Shown here one piece after another: positions 48,899-60,880 of a stretch of DNA of 64,000 nt. The number at the start of each line of letters is the position of its first letter. Positions within the stretch are counted from its first letter, which is position 1. The notes beneath the pieces were generated by a model that was not told the origin of the DNA, did not search any database, and worked only from the letters and a program-made list of their open reading frames with translations. The position numbers and the translations under genes were made by a program. The DNA comes from Taxillus chinensis (lineage: Eukaryota > Streptophyta > Magnoliopsida > Santalales > Loranthaceae): assembly GCA_023512835.1 (NCBI GenBank), contig CM042086.1, positions 12,986,809-13,050,808 of the forward strand, written 5' to 3'.

Positions 48899-49880
48899 GG
48901 TTACCACAGTCATTTCATTGTGAAAACTATGTATAAATGAATAAACATATACCAGTAAAAAGGATAAATTATTAATGCAGCCCTGCAATATTTGTGTTAG
49001 TTGAAATTTCGTGTTGGAAGCAGCCTCCATTTTTTTATATATAGAGAGGGAGAAAGCGGGGAAAATGCTAACGTAACGTGGGCAGTATGTGCGGTTATGG
49101 TTACAGCCGATATTAGCATCACTCTATATGTATGTGTCTTAATTTGTGGTAACCTTATGTGTAGTTGAAAATTTTAATATTCTTTAACTATGACCATGGA
49201 TACATTTAGTCAAATTGAAACTTCAATTGACAAACCTAGGGTTAGCCCATGCATAACCGAAGTAGCAGAGCTTGCCAGCATTAAGCAAAGCAGGGTTTGT
49301 CTTGGAACATGTCATGGGATTGGGGGTAAGAACATGACCTCAATCTCCTTAGAGATTATAATGCGATTAAGGTATGTTGCCTTACAAGGTTTCTCATCAT
49401 TCACTTTCCACTTGGTATTTTACCAAGAGAAGCTGGTGAAGTGGAAGAGCCAATTGGGAATACTATTGATCATGATGAAGCAGAAAGAAGAGGTGATGGA
49501 GGTGAACATGGGGTCTCAGATTTGGAACCCCATTTATTGAAAGAACAAGATAGAAAAAGGCTGTGCTTTAATTAAGAACTCATCTATTCAGAGATTCTCA
49601 TTTTTGTAATCGGTACAGAAATATGGAACGGTTTCACTAATATTCCAAGTGGTACAAAGACCCTGCTAAAGAAATCAAATCATGTCATAAGATTCTCGGT
49701 AGTGTAAACAATCACAAGCAGCCTTCGCACATATTGCGGTACAATATATGTATATGAATAGATGAAAATTGCGTGAGGTTACCAACACTAGTGTCCTAGT
49801 CCTAGTTAAGCAATTAAAAATCAGGAGGCCAACCACAGCAGCTTCTGCATACCTGATCATTTAGCTTTGGTCCACGGCCA
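48899..49880. other. Spacer between convergent VPS2.1 and RPA1A; unassigned 116-codon ORF
   Basis: Holds the 3'UTRs of both genes. A plus-strand ORF at 49190-49540 (starting MTMDTFSQIETSIDKPRVSP) is open for 116 codons but matches no family I recognise and has no repeats or membrane segment; it may be transposon debris or chance. Confidence 0.35.
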
Positions 49881-52843
49881 TTAAAGACCGACGACAACTT
49901 GAGAAATCAAATTAAGCAGAAGTCTACTCTCTTCAGAATAGTTCACCCTCTCAGCCTTGACGACGGTAATCTTCACCTTCTGTTCTTCCCCATACGTTTC
50001 TTCCTTGACTTTAAGCCTGAAAAGAAACTGACTGAAAATTGCACTTTTTATTATTTCACCAAACCGGATTTCATCTGGCTCTTCGTATTTCAAGTTATAC
50101 AATTCTTTTGCTGCACACCCTAATATTTCTTCCCCAGATTCCTGGAAAGCTGTCACCCATGTCAATCCTGAATGGTCTTGAACTTGAGCTTGAATAAGAT
50201 AACGGTAGTCACATTCCTCCATTTCTTGATTGCACCTGTCACACTGCCACTTTGAGTTTCCCAACTTTGTCACTTTCTTATTACACTGCCTGTCACCAAT
50301 TATTAATGGACAAGCCGTGTAGCAGAAAGTATCTGTCTTGATGAAAGATATGGTCGCCTTCACAGTGACCCAATCTGGTTTATCTGACCTTCCAAGACCT
50401 TCTTCTTTGATCTGGTACACTGTTTTACGTATCTCATTCTTAGGGGCGAAGGCCATGGCATCTCTGGATATGGAGTGAGAAGTGACATTCTTTCCCTCCC
50501 GATCAAACCATCCTCTCAAGCTGCGAGCCTCTTGAATGTCTGGGTTGATGAAGAGTTGGGAGGCAGAAATTGTTCCTACAGATTTTCCGGTGAAGTCACT
50601 AACCTTCCCAGCTTTAACAGCCAAAACTGGAAACTCACCAAAGTGAACCATGTCCTGCAGCTGCTGACCTTCATGGTTGCAGAAATCTCCCCACAGGGTA
50701 AGCTCAACGCTCCATCCTGATCCATCCTTTAAATTCAGTGTTCTCCTCTGGGTTTCCATCCCATTCTTTCTCAGTATAGGAACTGAAGGATTCACAGATA
50801 CCACAATGCCAATAACATCAAGAATTGAGTTGCTATCAGCAGTCTCAATTTCACTAATAGATCTAAAAGAGAACTGCTGTTTTGGTATAGAACCATCCTC
50901 TTCCTCACAAAGTTCTACAGTTGAAGTTGCTTCCAGAAAAATCTCCCACTCATTCTTAAGATGGTTGAAGTTCTTCTGTGCAGGTTTCAAGCTACCCCTT
51001 GATATCATATAGACTTTGCCAACCTCAACAATATCATAAAATCTGTCAACTACAGCATTGAAGCAGGTGACACGGATTTCACCACCATCTAAGTCAAGGA
51101 GATCAAAGGAGAAGACCTTGCCATCACCCTTAGCATTGTTGTAGCGGCGTAGGCCTCCTTTTGCAGTAACTCTTGCCTTGATAGCCCATCGCCCCTGATA
51201 AGGATTCAATGCAGCAATTGGTATTATGCGTGCTGGGGCCTCATTCTTCAAAATTGGTCCATGATTTCTGTAACTAGGCGGGGGTTGGAATGCAGGCTGA
51301 ATAGTTGTACGAAAATTCTGCATCTTGTCAGTAGGCTTTTCTTTTATTAAATTACCATTACCACTTCTCACTGCATGCAAGTTGTTTTCCTGAACCACCT
51401 TCTGCACTGTTGAATCAACTTCACTCAACAATTTTGGGTTTCCAATCATTTCACATTCAGGTATTATTGTTTCCATGTTCAGCACAACAATTATCCTGCA
51501 TAGAAATGGAACCCATAGTTTTACTAGTAGAGATTATTGACTGAACTTCGAAAGTTTGGAAGGAGGAGTCTCATGTCATGATGACAGAGCATAACAGAGT
51601 AAATAAACTGATACTACTACAGTGAAAAAATAAGTAAGTTGGCACTAAAAATCAAACATTGCTATAATTCAAGCACTGTTCAAACCGCAACATTACAAAA
51701 CATATTTAAGATTCTATCTATGGGAAGCTTTTGCCGAAAAGAAACACTGAAAAATGATATGTAAGGAAACCAAAAATGTAAGCGGAAATGATATGGAAGT
51801 CTCCCATCATTTTGGAAACAGATGACATGGCTTTCACGAGCATCGGAGCAAGTAATAAAGTACACAAACGATAGTTTTCGCAAACTTCAGGTTACTTTTA
51901 CGATTATTATCAGGATAATAACAAATTCACGATAAATTCATTGAAATCATCTTTCAACCACACTATTTATCAGTCCCTTACTAACAATTAAAGAACAAAA
52001 CATATACTTTTCATTAACTTCACATAATTTTGATGATTATGAACAGGATAGTAAAAGCCTTACCGGAATTCTTTTAGACTCAGATTTTTAAAAAAGCATT
52101 TTCCTGGTCCCTCTCTAACCATAAAAATGTACGGAAGATACCTTCACAAACTTCAGATAGTTTTGATGATTATGATCAAAATCATTAAAGATTTAAGCAA
52201 AATCTTTTTGGAACTTAAAACTCAAACAAGTAATTTGTTGGTCCTTTTCTGATTAAAATGCGCTAGAGATAGCATTAAAAAATTCAGATAATTTGATGAT
52301 TATGATCAGGATCATAACGAATATACGCAAATATTAATGAAATCAGTTTCTGAGCAAGCTAATTGTCTGTCACCTTGAGTATATCACAAATTTTAATTTT
52401 ACTGACTTGATGTCATTTCGATAATTATGATCAGAATCACTAAATAGATTACAAATTGCTGCAAATTTATCGAAATCGGATGCTGAACAAGGAATTTATC
52501 GGTCCTTCACAGAAAATTAAAACTCAGGCAAGCATTGGGGCACACCGTCACAGTATCAGAAAAATGGAGAACGAGGAGCTTACTTTCGTTTCTGAACCGT
52601 GCTGCAAATGTAATCGATCAACTGAACGACCGATCCTTTCCGAACTTGGCCGTTTTTGACTCGGTCGTTGAGTTGAGTAGCCAGCATCGCGTGCTGAGTC
52701 GATCCGGAATCGGACAGCAGAAACCTGTACCTCTCTTGCGTGTTTCCTATGAGCTTGATGTCCAGAACCTGCAGGAGCGGCTTCGCGTTCACGTCTCCCG
52801 CATTGATCGCCGCGATTGCGTTCTGCGACAGATTTACCGGCAT
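49881..52843 (-). CDS. RPA1A: Replication protein A 70-kDa DNA-binding subunit A, 2 coding exons
   Basis: Exon 1 (52843-52584) and exon 2 (51495-49881) join as QKR-K-IIVVLNMET (phase 2) to give 624 residues. The N-terminal OB fold for protein interactions (MPVNLSQNAIAAINAGDVNA .. GSVVQLIDYICS .. VVLNMETIIPE) is followed by a polar linker. DBD-A comes next (about 178-285, starting IPIAALNPYQGRWAIKARVT), then DBD-B (about 310-410, SILDVIGIVVSVNP .. SVGTISASQLFINP), then DBD-C (about 455-615) with the zinc ribbon Cys482, Cys491, Cys505 and Cys508 (ACPLIIGDRQCNKK .. WQCDRC). RPA coats single-stranded DNA in replication, repair and meiotic recombination. A probable 217-bp 5'UTR intron (52860-53076, GTATCG .. 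TTGCAG) and a (GA)n leader lie upstream. The 1.09-kb coding intron carries a diverged tandem array. Intact and probably functional. Confidence 0.96.
51890..52520. repeat. Diverged tandem array (~125-bp unit, about 5 copies) in the RPA1A intron
   Basis: Each unit contains TTTTGATGATTATGATCAGG-like text: about 51903, 52031, 52156, 52276 and 52414. The spacing is 118-138 bp. Each core is followed by an ATAACAAAT/ATCATAACGAAT-like word and later by GAACAAG(C)AATTTRTCGGTCC. Copies are well diverged, so the array is old. Confidence 0.75.
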
Positions 52844-53183
52844 CGCTGAGGCGATCGATCTGCAACCAGGAGCTGCAGCATCACAGAGAGAAGAACCGAA
52901 GCGAAGAAAAAAATTAGAGCAATAAGTAGCCAGAAAATCCTAGAAATTGAAGATAGCGGAGAATCAATCGTTTGAAACTGCAGAGACAGACGAAACGCTC
53001 GAATCGCAAAGAGACCTGATCGATGAAATTGACAGACATAGGGTTTGAGGAGATCGAAGGAAATGAAAATCGATACCTTAAGAAGAATCAGGAACGAGCG
53101 TTTTGCAGACTGAATGTGGAGACGACGATATGACACGGTTCGAAGCTTGACAATGGCGGGTAACGATGAAACCAACTCGCATT

Positions 53184-53189
<6 letters not shown>

Positions 53190-53226
<37 letters not shown>
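53190..53226. repeat. (GA)n microsatellite at the RPA1A 5' end
   Basis: Pure GA run, read as CT on the RPA1A strand, just upstream of the probable 5'UTR exon (about 53077-53180). CT-rich initiator regions are common in plant housekeeping genes. Confidence 0.85.
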
Positions 53227-53234
<8 letters not shown>

Positions 53235-56200
53235 TGTGTGTGTTTTGGGGCCAGTCAGCGTACTAGGGGTCAGAGCCTGGAGTTATTGGGCTTTGATAAA
53301 GCCCATGATGGGTTAGTTATTTACGCATTAACATATTCGTGAATCGTGGTGTTCTAAAATCTGTGCAACCCCCGATATGTCGGACGATTAGAAGCAAATT
53401 TTCAAATTGATTTACGATTTAAAATTTAAGGGTAGGTTTGATTTTTTTTATTTTTAAAATATAATAGTTATTTTTAAATATAAAATAATAAAATATTATT
53501 TTTACTTGTTAGATTTAAAATAATAAAAACAACCTTATTAGTTTTTTATTTTTGATACTTGAAAATAATTATGATATTTTAAAAATAAAAATAAAAAACA
53601 TGTAAAACAAACATGCTGGTCAATAAACTATTTAAACTCCCCATCATCCGCTTGGTTGGCTGGTATTCTAATCTTATAGTAATGCTTTTCGAGAAACCAA
53701 TCCAATCCACTAATAGACTATTTCTTTCATCTTTAAAAATGAAGTTACTCCATTAATATTAATCTCAAATTAAACCAATGTTAATGTGTGTGTAATTATA
53801 CACACACAAATTTAGGTTTTTTTTAAAACTTTGATAAAAATATATTTATTATTATTTTTAATTATAAATTAAATATTAATATCAACACTTTAAAATCTTC
53901 AGTTTTTTAAGTTACTTTTACTTTCAAAAATATTCTAATAAGATTTAAAAAAAATTTTAAAGAGTGTTTATAGTGAACTTATTAAAGTTAAATTTTAGCT
54001 TAAAAATAACTAAATGATATAAAATCAGTCTTATAATAATCTCTCTATTGGCATATTAAATTTGGCAATTAGTCAAATAGCTTACTAAATATATATTTTT
54101 TGTTATATTCTATGTCAAAACATTAAAACAGTTCAAGGAGTTCTACAACTTCTATGTCCCCTACAAGAACATTGACATCAAGAGGACCTTCAAATATTCC
54201 TCTACCCATAAGATTTGCAATGAATTTATTGAGATATTACTGGAGTTTCTAAAATATTAGATTTCAATCTCAACTATCGAAGCAATGCCTTGAAAGTTGC
54301 CTTGGGGCTCTATCTTAACCGTTGGCACTATCAAGGACAAGAATGAACAATCAATGATGAGATCGAGTTTGATGTGGGTTTTGGAGGTGTACTCATCCGA
54401 TTGGGATTGCACGACGCAATCTCGATGGAGAAGGAGCGAAGAATCCCACTATCACTAGTTGCAAGATCTAGAATGTTGTCCGCCTCCTTTGGCGTTAGAG
54501 TTTCCAAATGGATACTTCCCGGATTTTCTTATATTTATTTATTTTAAAAAATATAATCCTTTTCAAAATCAATAATTTAATAAAGTGATGAAACATGTGA
54601 TAAAAAATAGATAATTAACTTTTATAAAATTAGATTCTTTTCTCAGATTAAATTTTAATTAAATAATAACTAAGTTATTGATCCAATTATAAATAATTTT
54701 CGACTCCTTATATTTTTCACTTTTTTGAAAGAAAAATTTAATATTCCTACCCTATTTTTTAAATCATTTTCTACTTTATAACTATTGCAACATGATAATT
54801 CAACGACATAACTAACTAAATAAAACAAAATTCCAAACACATTTTGTAATTCAAATTTTGTTTTTGAATACAGAATTAAATAAACCTCCAACGAAACAAA
54901 CCCAAATTTCGTTTTTTATTTCTTAATTGTTTTTAAAATATAAGGTACAATTGGCGATTTAAATAATAAATTTGACCCGAATTTTATTTTATCAACTATT
55001 TGTATAATTATAGTTGATTTTTATATATGAAAAGTGTTGTTACCTATAATTTATTTAATTGTGGATCTTGGTATCATTTGTATTTTTTTAATTGTTTTTA
55101 ATATCTTGGTATTACATGTTGAAATTATGTCAATAGACTTATATTATTCAATTTATATTATATTTAAGATTGTTTTCAAACAATAATTTTTCTTTCCAAA
55201 AGTACAGTAAAATTAAAAAAGAGAAAAAGATCACCCGAAATTAGAATACTTGAAACTCGAACTTCAATATTAGTGTTGGGTATGAAATTTGATAAGAATG
55301 AGAAGTGAATGGGATGAAAAAAGAAGAGTAAATGAAATGTGATCGAGTCTTCGAGAATCAAGTTATGCCACGGGAGTCGAAAGAAATAATTAAAAAAATT
55401 CAAGAAAATGAAAATGTATTAGTAATGAGTATTTGGTGAGTTTTGATAATGAATTTATGATTAGTTAATTATAATTTATATTCATACTTAAAGAAAACAT
55501 TGGTTCGAAGTCTTCTATATATAAAAGTAATCCCTCCTACTTGCTTTGAATTATTCTGTCACATTTGTTTATTTGTGAAAAAAAAAAAAAAAGCAAGTCA
55601 TTTTGTCTTATCTTTGGACTTTTTGATTGAAATTTTGTAAGTTTTCTCACTTTAATTGTTGGTACATTGCGATGCATTTTTTTCGTTACAAGTTAAAGTG
55701 AAATTATATGAGGAATATAGACCCCGTGTGGGCCTGTCTCTTGTGAAACTAGGATGGTGGAAGTCTTCAAATTAAACACGAAATTAGTCATCATTGCATT
55801 AATGTTATTAAGTAGTGGCTGCTGATCATTAGAGGCTTAACGTTTTGACGGACAGATAGAATTCTTCTCACGTTGTTAAAACTGAATCTGGTAACTTCAA
55901 CTTACAAGATAATCTCATCTCGTGATTTATCCTATTTATTTAATGGTCCAAAATAGCAATTCAAATGATTTATATTTCTTTCAGCATGGAATTACCATCC
56001 CCTTTTCACCAAACGTATAGAAAACGAGGGGCCTGTAAAATTTTTTTTTTTTCGGGTTTTGAAAGGAGAGGAAAGAAAAGAGATGGCAATTGTATGGAAA
56101 ATAAAGTTATTTTTATGAAAACTAAAATGGTAGAATTTGTTATAGAAAAGTGCTGAAATTATGAATTTTTTATATATCATATAAATTTACCAAATTATTT

Positions 56201-59200
56201 TAACTTATATTACTTTTGTCCACAATTTTCTAAGGTCCCCCATGGCTGAAATTGATATGTTTATTTAGGGGGGAAATCATTTCCCTGTGATGACTTGATG
56301 ACTTTTATTATGTTAGGCAATTTATGACCAAATGATATTATTTACATAGACTTTAATATTTTTTTTCAAGTTATTATAACATACAAGTATACCTGTAAAG
56401 CCTGATCTAACGTTTTTGTCTAACTTTCTAGTAATTTATTATTTCATGGTGTATTTTAATTTGTAAGCAAATGGTCCAAGGTGAGAGAACAAGACCATTA
56501 ATAAAAAAGAAAACATACTCAAATTAAAGTGTGCCTAGTAATATATTATTTGATGATGTATTTTATGCAGGAAAAAAATTATAGTACATTATAAAAAAAA
56601 ATACTACATTACAATTTTATAATTAATGCAAACTTTCGAAGCATCCAAACTTGACACAAATAAATAAACCAATGAAAAAAAAAGTGGGATATAATAAATC
56701 TGGAGAGACAATGATTTTGGTCAAATTTGTTGGGTTCACGTACACCAAATCACCAACAAAATAAAACAACAGTCAAATATTTTTATTAACAGCATTGATG
56801 ACAAATGAAGCTCAAGAACATAGTCGTAAAGGCAATTTACTGCATTATTGCGTGAAACGGAGGGTTGGCCAAGAAAGAAGGAAAAAAAAAAAAAAAAAGA
56901 GGAGATAAGCGTGGACTAGTTCACCAACAATTTCAAAGGCAGGGCGTGGAGATAGGCGTGTCAGCACCATTTTCAGAAGAAAAGAACCCATTTGGGTCCC
57001 TATTATATGTCTTTTTTTAGGTTGGGGATGACCCGTGTGTACAGTTCTAAACTTTTATCAGTGCATGATACATTGATATTAGACACCTATTTTTGGACCC
57101 AAGCATTAATGCATATGATTATCTTCTAGAAGGCAGATGTCAATTTGAATCTTTCTCATGTTTTCACATAATAGGGGGTCAGGGTGGTGAATTTTGGTCT
57201 GGATTATGATAGTGATATAGTTTGTGGAGGAGAAATTGGTCAAAAAGGTTATCATCACTTGTCATTCAAGTCTGGGTGGTATCTGACTAACCGGAAACTA
57301 ATCTGTTTGACTATAGCTACAAGGCTGTTTCAATCTGCTGAGTTGTATAAAAAGTGATGGGGTTACAATTCCCTCCTCCATTTAAAGGCGAATTCATGGG
57401 AGAGAAGATTAATTTTTTATTGCATTGGTTCTGTTTGTCTTCGTGATGCGTTAGTTTGAAAAACATGTTAACGTCTATTAATAGGGTGATTAAGGAATGG
57501 GGTCATGGGAAAACTAGAAAGATTAATTGGTGTAGGGTGATTAATTGTGTTTATGAGCTTTGTGATCCAAATTCCAGTGAGCTCAGACTTATGAAGCAAC
57601 ATAATCACCTCCTCAATGGGATATCCACTATACTGTACTTTCAATAAAACTTTCGATGTCACGGGAGATCACATCAAAACTAATTAAGCCTGAATTAAGC
57701 ATATTTATAAGGTAAATTCACTTAGAGCATTAAATATAGATTATCTAAAATTTTAATTAAATATGTTTATATGAATCATAAATTATATTTGAAATTTATA
57801 TTTTGATAGTTGATGTCTTGATATTTAAATATAAATTTTAAGTATGATTCGTGACAAATAGATTTAATTAATTAAAATTTTAAGAAGGATTAAAAATGTC
57901 ATTTTCTAAGCAGTTGGGTTTCGAATTTCGGATTGCTCATATTTTGATCCAGCCGGCCCTGTCACATACACTTGTTGCCTCAAACCGTGAAGAGCGTAAT
58001 ATTAAAAATGTTATAGGATTCTTGGCTCTGATTTTGTGAGATATAACACATAATAATATTAAAAGATTTATAGTGTCGACTAATTTCAAAAGATTTATAT
58101 ATCTCAAATTCACTAAACTCACACTTAACTCACTTAAACTCTTTTAAAAAGAAAATATTTTAAAAAAAATTACTAAACTCAAGTTTGATTGGTTTTTTTT
58201 TAATAATAATAGTCTTACATTAGACATAAATTTTAAATTTTTTAATAATAGTCTTACTAAGCAATATTTAAATAAATTTTAAATTCGAACCGATTTTATC
58301 TTGAATCCATATTCATTTTGAATCCGACCACTCATTTATAGGCTTACTCAAATTTATATGCCGGTTTTTTTCCCTAAACCCCATCATAAGCCATCACTGT
58401 GACTTCCGACAATGTTTTATTGTATAGCCAACAGTATCTCTCATCATCCAGTGATCTCTACTCACCCTGGTGATCCCATGTATTTTCATATCTACGAAAA
58501 ATATTTAATTTGCGCTAATTTGATGAATCTTGGAAAATAATAATAAAAGAATGGAGACATTTTTATTTGACAAAAAGAGGGAAAAACAATATAAATTTTT
58601 TAGAAAATATTTGGTAGGATGTTATTATTTTTAAAAATAAAATTATTTTTTAAAATAATAAACTTAATAAATTTAAAATTATTTATGACCGATTAAAATT
58701 TATCTAGATATAAAATTTTAAAATACAGTTGCATTTTAAAGAGTAATATAAATTTACCAAAGGTCACATATGATATTTTTCAACAATCTTTAATGAATAT
58801 GATATGATATGATATATATTTGTTGATACCGATAACATTTCATTGGTCAGTAATTTAATTAGATTCCATGGTAATTTGATAAAAATAATAAGATATTATT
58901 AGGACATGAAGGAAACTTGTGAAAAAAATTATCATTCATATATTTCACAACTTTATCTCTCTCTTCTTGCATGTCTTGATTTTAATGCATTATAATACCA
59001 TTAAAATTCGGTTAAGGCCAGGGATTGCAAACTCAATTCTAAGTGTGTGTATATATATATATATATATATGGGATGATTAATGAAAAAGAATAGAGTAGT
59101 TTTATCATTGTCGACGCTTAAATTCCAGTTATACGGATTTAATGGAAGAAATTAAAGTCACATCCTCCTAATTACGTTTCTCTAATCAGTAACATTTTTT

Positions 59201-59285
59201 TTAAATTTTTATTAAAGTGCGCACGAAGGCAACACGCGCGCCAACAAATGAGGTGATGAATATGTATATTAATTGGATTATTAAC
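53227..59285. other. Intergenic, ~6 kb, AT-rich with a coding-like island
   Basis: Mostly AT-rich DNA with short (TA)n and (CA)n runs. One GC-richer island at 54125-54520 reads like former coding sequence on the plus strand (FKEFYNFYVPYKNIDIKRTF, then in another frame EIEFDVGFGGVLIRLGLHDA) but has stops and I cannot assign it. A second, weaker patch at 57.0-57.65 kb was also not identified. Edges resembling decayed MITEs occur near 53430-53630. Confidence 0.45.
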
Positions 59286-59654
59286 TCATGGCCTAACCCT
59301 TTTGTGGCCGGGCGCAGCGGGCCTAGTATTGGAGTAGTCGCCCTCGGAGGACGGCTGGACAGCTGAGGAGGACTTGGCCAAGGAGGTGGACATGTCGCCG
59401 TAGAGGTCGACAACCCGCCGGATGTTGTTGTTGAGCTCCCGGATGAGGCTGACGTTCCGGGTGAGGTTGTGAGGCATCTTGGACTCCTGGTTCTGGTTGA
59501 TCTCGTTTATAAGCACCCTGTTCTGGTCCAGAATGATCTGCACCTCCCCAAAGTTCTCCTGAAAACTCTGCACCGCCGCCTTCCCTGCATCAGTGACCAC
59601 ATTCCTGCTGCTTTGCTTCGAGTACTCCCCTGCAAACACGTCCCTCTGATCCAT
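59286..59654 (-). CDS. ELF4-like protein (EFL3/EFL4 type, DUF1313)
   Basis: An intronless coding region of 122 residues. The ELF4 core is complete: AAVQSFQENFGEVQIILDQN, RVLINEINQNQESKMPHNLT, RNVSLIRELNNNIRRVVDLY, followed by GDMSTSLAKSSS and a basic tail (GHKRVRP). The INEINQNQESK and LIRELNNNIRRV text points to the EFL2-4 branch rather than ELF4 itself. ELF4-family proteins are small alpha-helical partners of ELF3; with LUX, ELF4 forms the evening complex of the circadian clock. The first in-frame ATG (MDQRDVF) is taken as the start; the ORF stays open for a few codons upstream but with no other ATG. Upstream there is a probable 5'UTR intron (59718-60722) and a (GA)n-containing leader. Intact. 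Confidence 0.92.
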   Translation of the reverse strand: MDQRDVFAGEYSKQSSRNVVTDAGKAAVQSFQENFGEVQIILDQNRVLINEINQNQESKMPHNLTRNVSLIRELNNNIRRVVDLYGDMSTSLAKSSSAVQPSSEGDYSNTRPAAPGHKRVRP

Positions 59655-59716
59655 CAATTCGTATGACGCCCAAAACAGCTGCAGCTTCAACCCGTCTACT
59701 GGAACAGCAAATTAAC

Positions 59717-59968
59717 CCTGCAGTATACGTAAGTAGATCAGATTAAGACCCAAAAAAAAAAAAAAGGTCATGCAATTTATATTGCATGCCTATACAACAA
59801 TACAGTTATTGGAATGTCCCTTTATTATCTCCACTTCGCTGAATTAGTTTCAGAATATGGGGGTTGATTAGTGCTATTTTTGATTGGATTACTATCTCCA
59901 CATGTGGTGTGTCGTCACAATGTTGCATTAATTGACAGGGCCGGCCATTTCGCGTATTTTGTTTTTTG

Positions 59969-60018
<50 letters not shown>

Positions 60019-60486
60019 TGTGGTTGTTTACGTATATATTTGTTAAGGAGTGCAGTGGTATCATGATGAGACGTGGAAAAGCGGATCCTGATTCCATTGT
60101 AAGGAACACTTCTAGTGTACTATAAATAAAAGATAGTCTACCTGAGCTTAGAAACATAACTCCAAACAAAAGCAAACAGCAAATTTATATCAATATCATG
60201 ATGCATTAATTATGTTGTACGAACACAGAATTAATATTATTTCAAAACAAAAAATAAGAAACAAGAAACAAAACAAAAATAAAATATGAGAATATTAAGA
60301 AAGAAAGTCGAAACACTCTGAAATTCTTGAGTTGCAAGGGGACACAGGCAGGGGTTTAATTTGGATCATATATGAAGTATGAAATTCTACAAATTTCGCA
60401 GTAAAATCAATGCCAAAACCTGCATAGAGAACTTTCCTAGAAATTTAATAGCAAATTAATTAAATAGCAAATTATGTATGTATGTG

Positions 60487-60525
<39 letters not shown>

Positions 60526-60835
60526 TATATGCTCACATTCATTGCACCGGCAAACACAACGCAATCAAAACAAAAACATAATTATAAACACGCGTACGAG
60601 GAAGAACTATATATATAAATTTATGAGGAAACAAAAAAAATTGCCATTAAACTCAAGTAGGAAGCTTCATGAATCAAAAACTCAAATTAAAGGCTGCAGA
60701 GAGAAAATTTCTATTTTCGTACCTTGAAAATCCTAAACATTTTGTCGAAAAGCACACAGATCATCAGAAAGACAGGGAGACCATGATTCCCAGGGACCAG
60801 AGAAACAGCGGTTAATCGCCCTCAATTCAGTGCTT

Positions 60836-60879
<44 letters not shown>

Positions 60880-60880
60880 T
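59717..60880 (-). promoter_or_regulatory. Probable 5'UTR of the ELF4-like gene: 1-kb leader intron and a 7-codon uORF
   Basis: A donor TTCAAG/GTACGA (60723/60722) and an acceptor TATACTGCAG/GG (59718/59717) define a 1005-bp leader intron. Just before the donor an ATG at 60740-60738 opens MFRIFK; after splicing it continues with GGT TAA, giving a 7-codon uORF (MFRIFKG) ending well before the main start. The intron contains two long (TA)n runs (59973-60015 and 60489-60522). Splice sites are predicted by eye only. Confidence 0.5.
60840..60877. repeat. (GA)n microsatellite in the ELF4-like leader/promoter
   Basis: Pure GA run of about 19 units; (CT)n on the gene strand, likely close to the transcription start. 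Confidence 0.85.
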
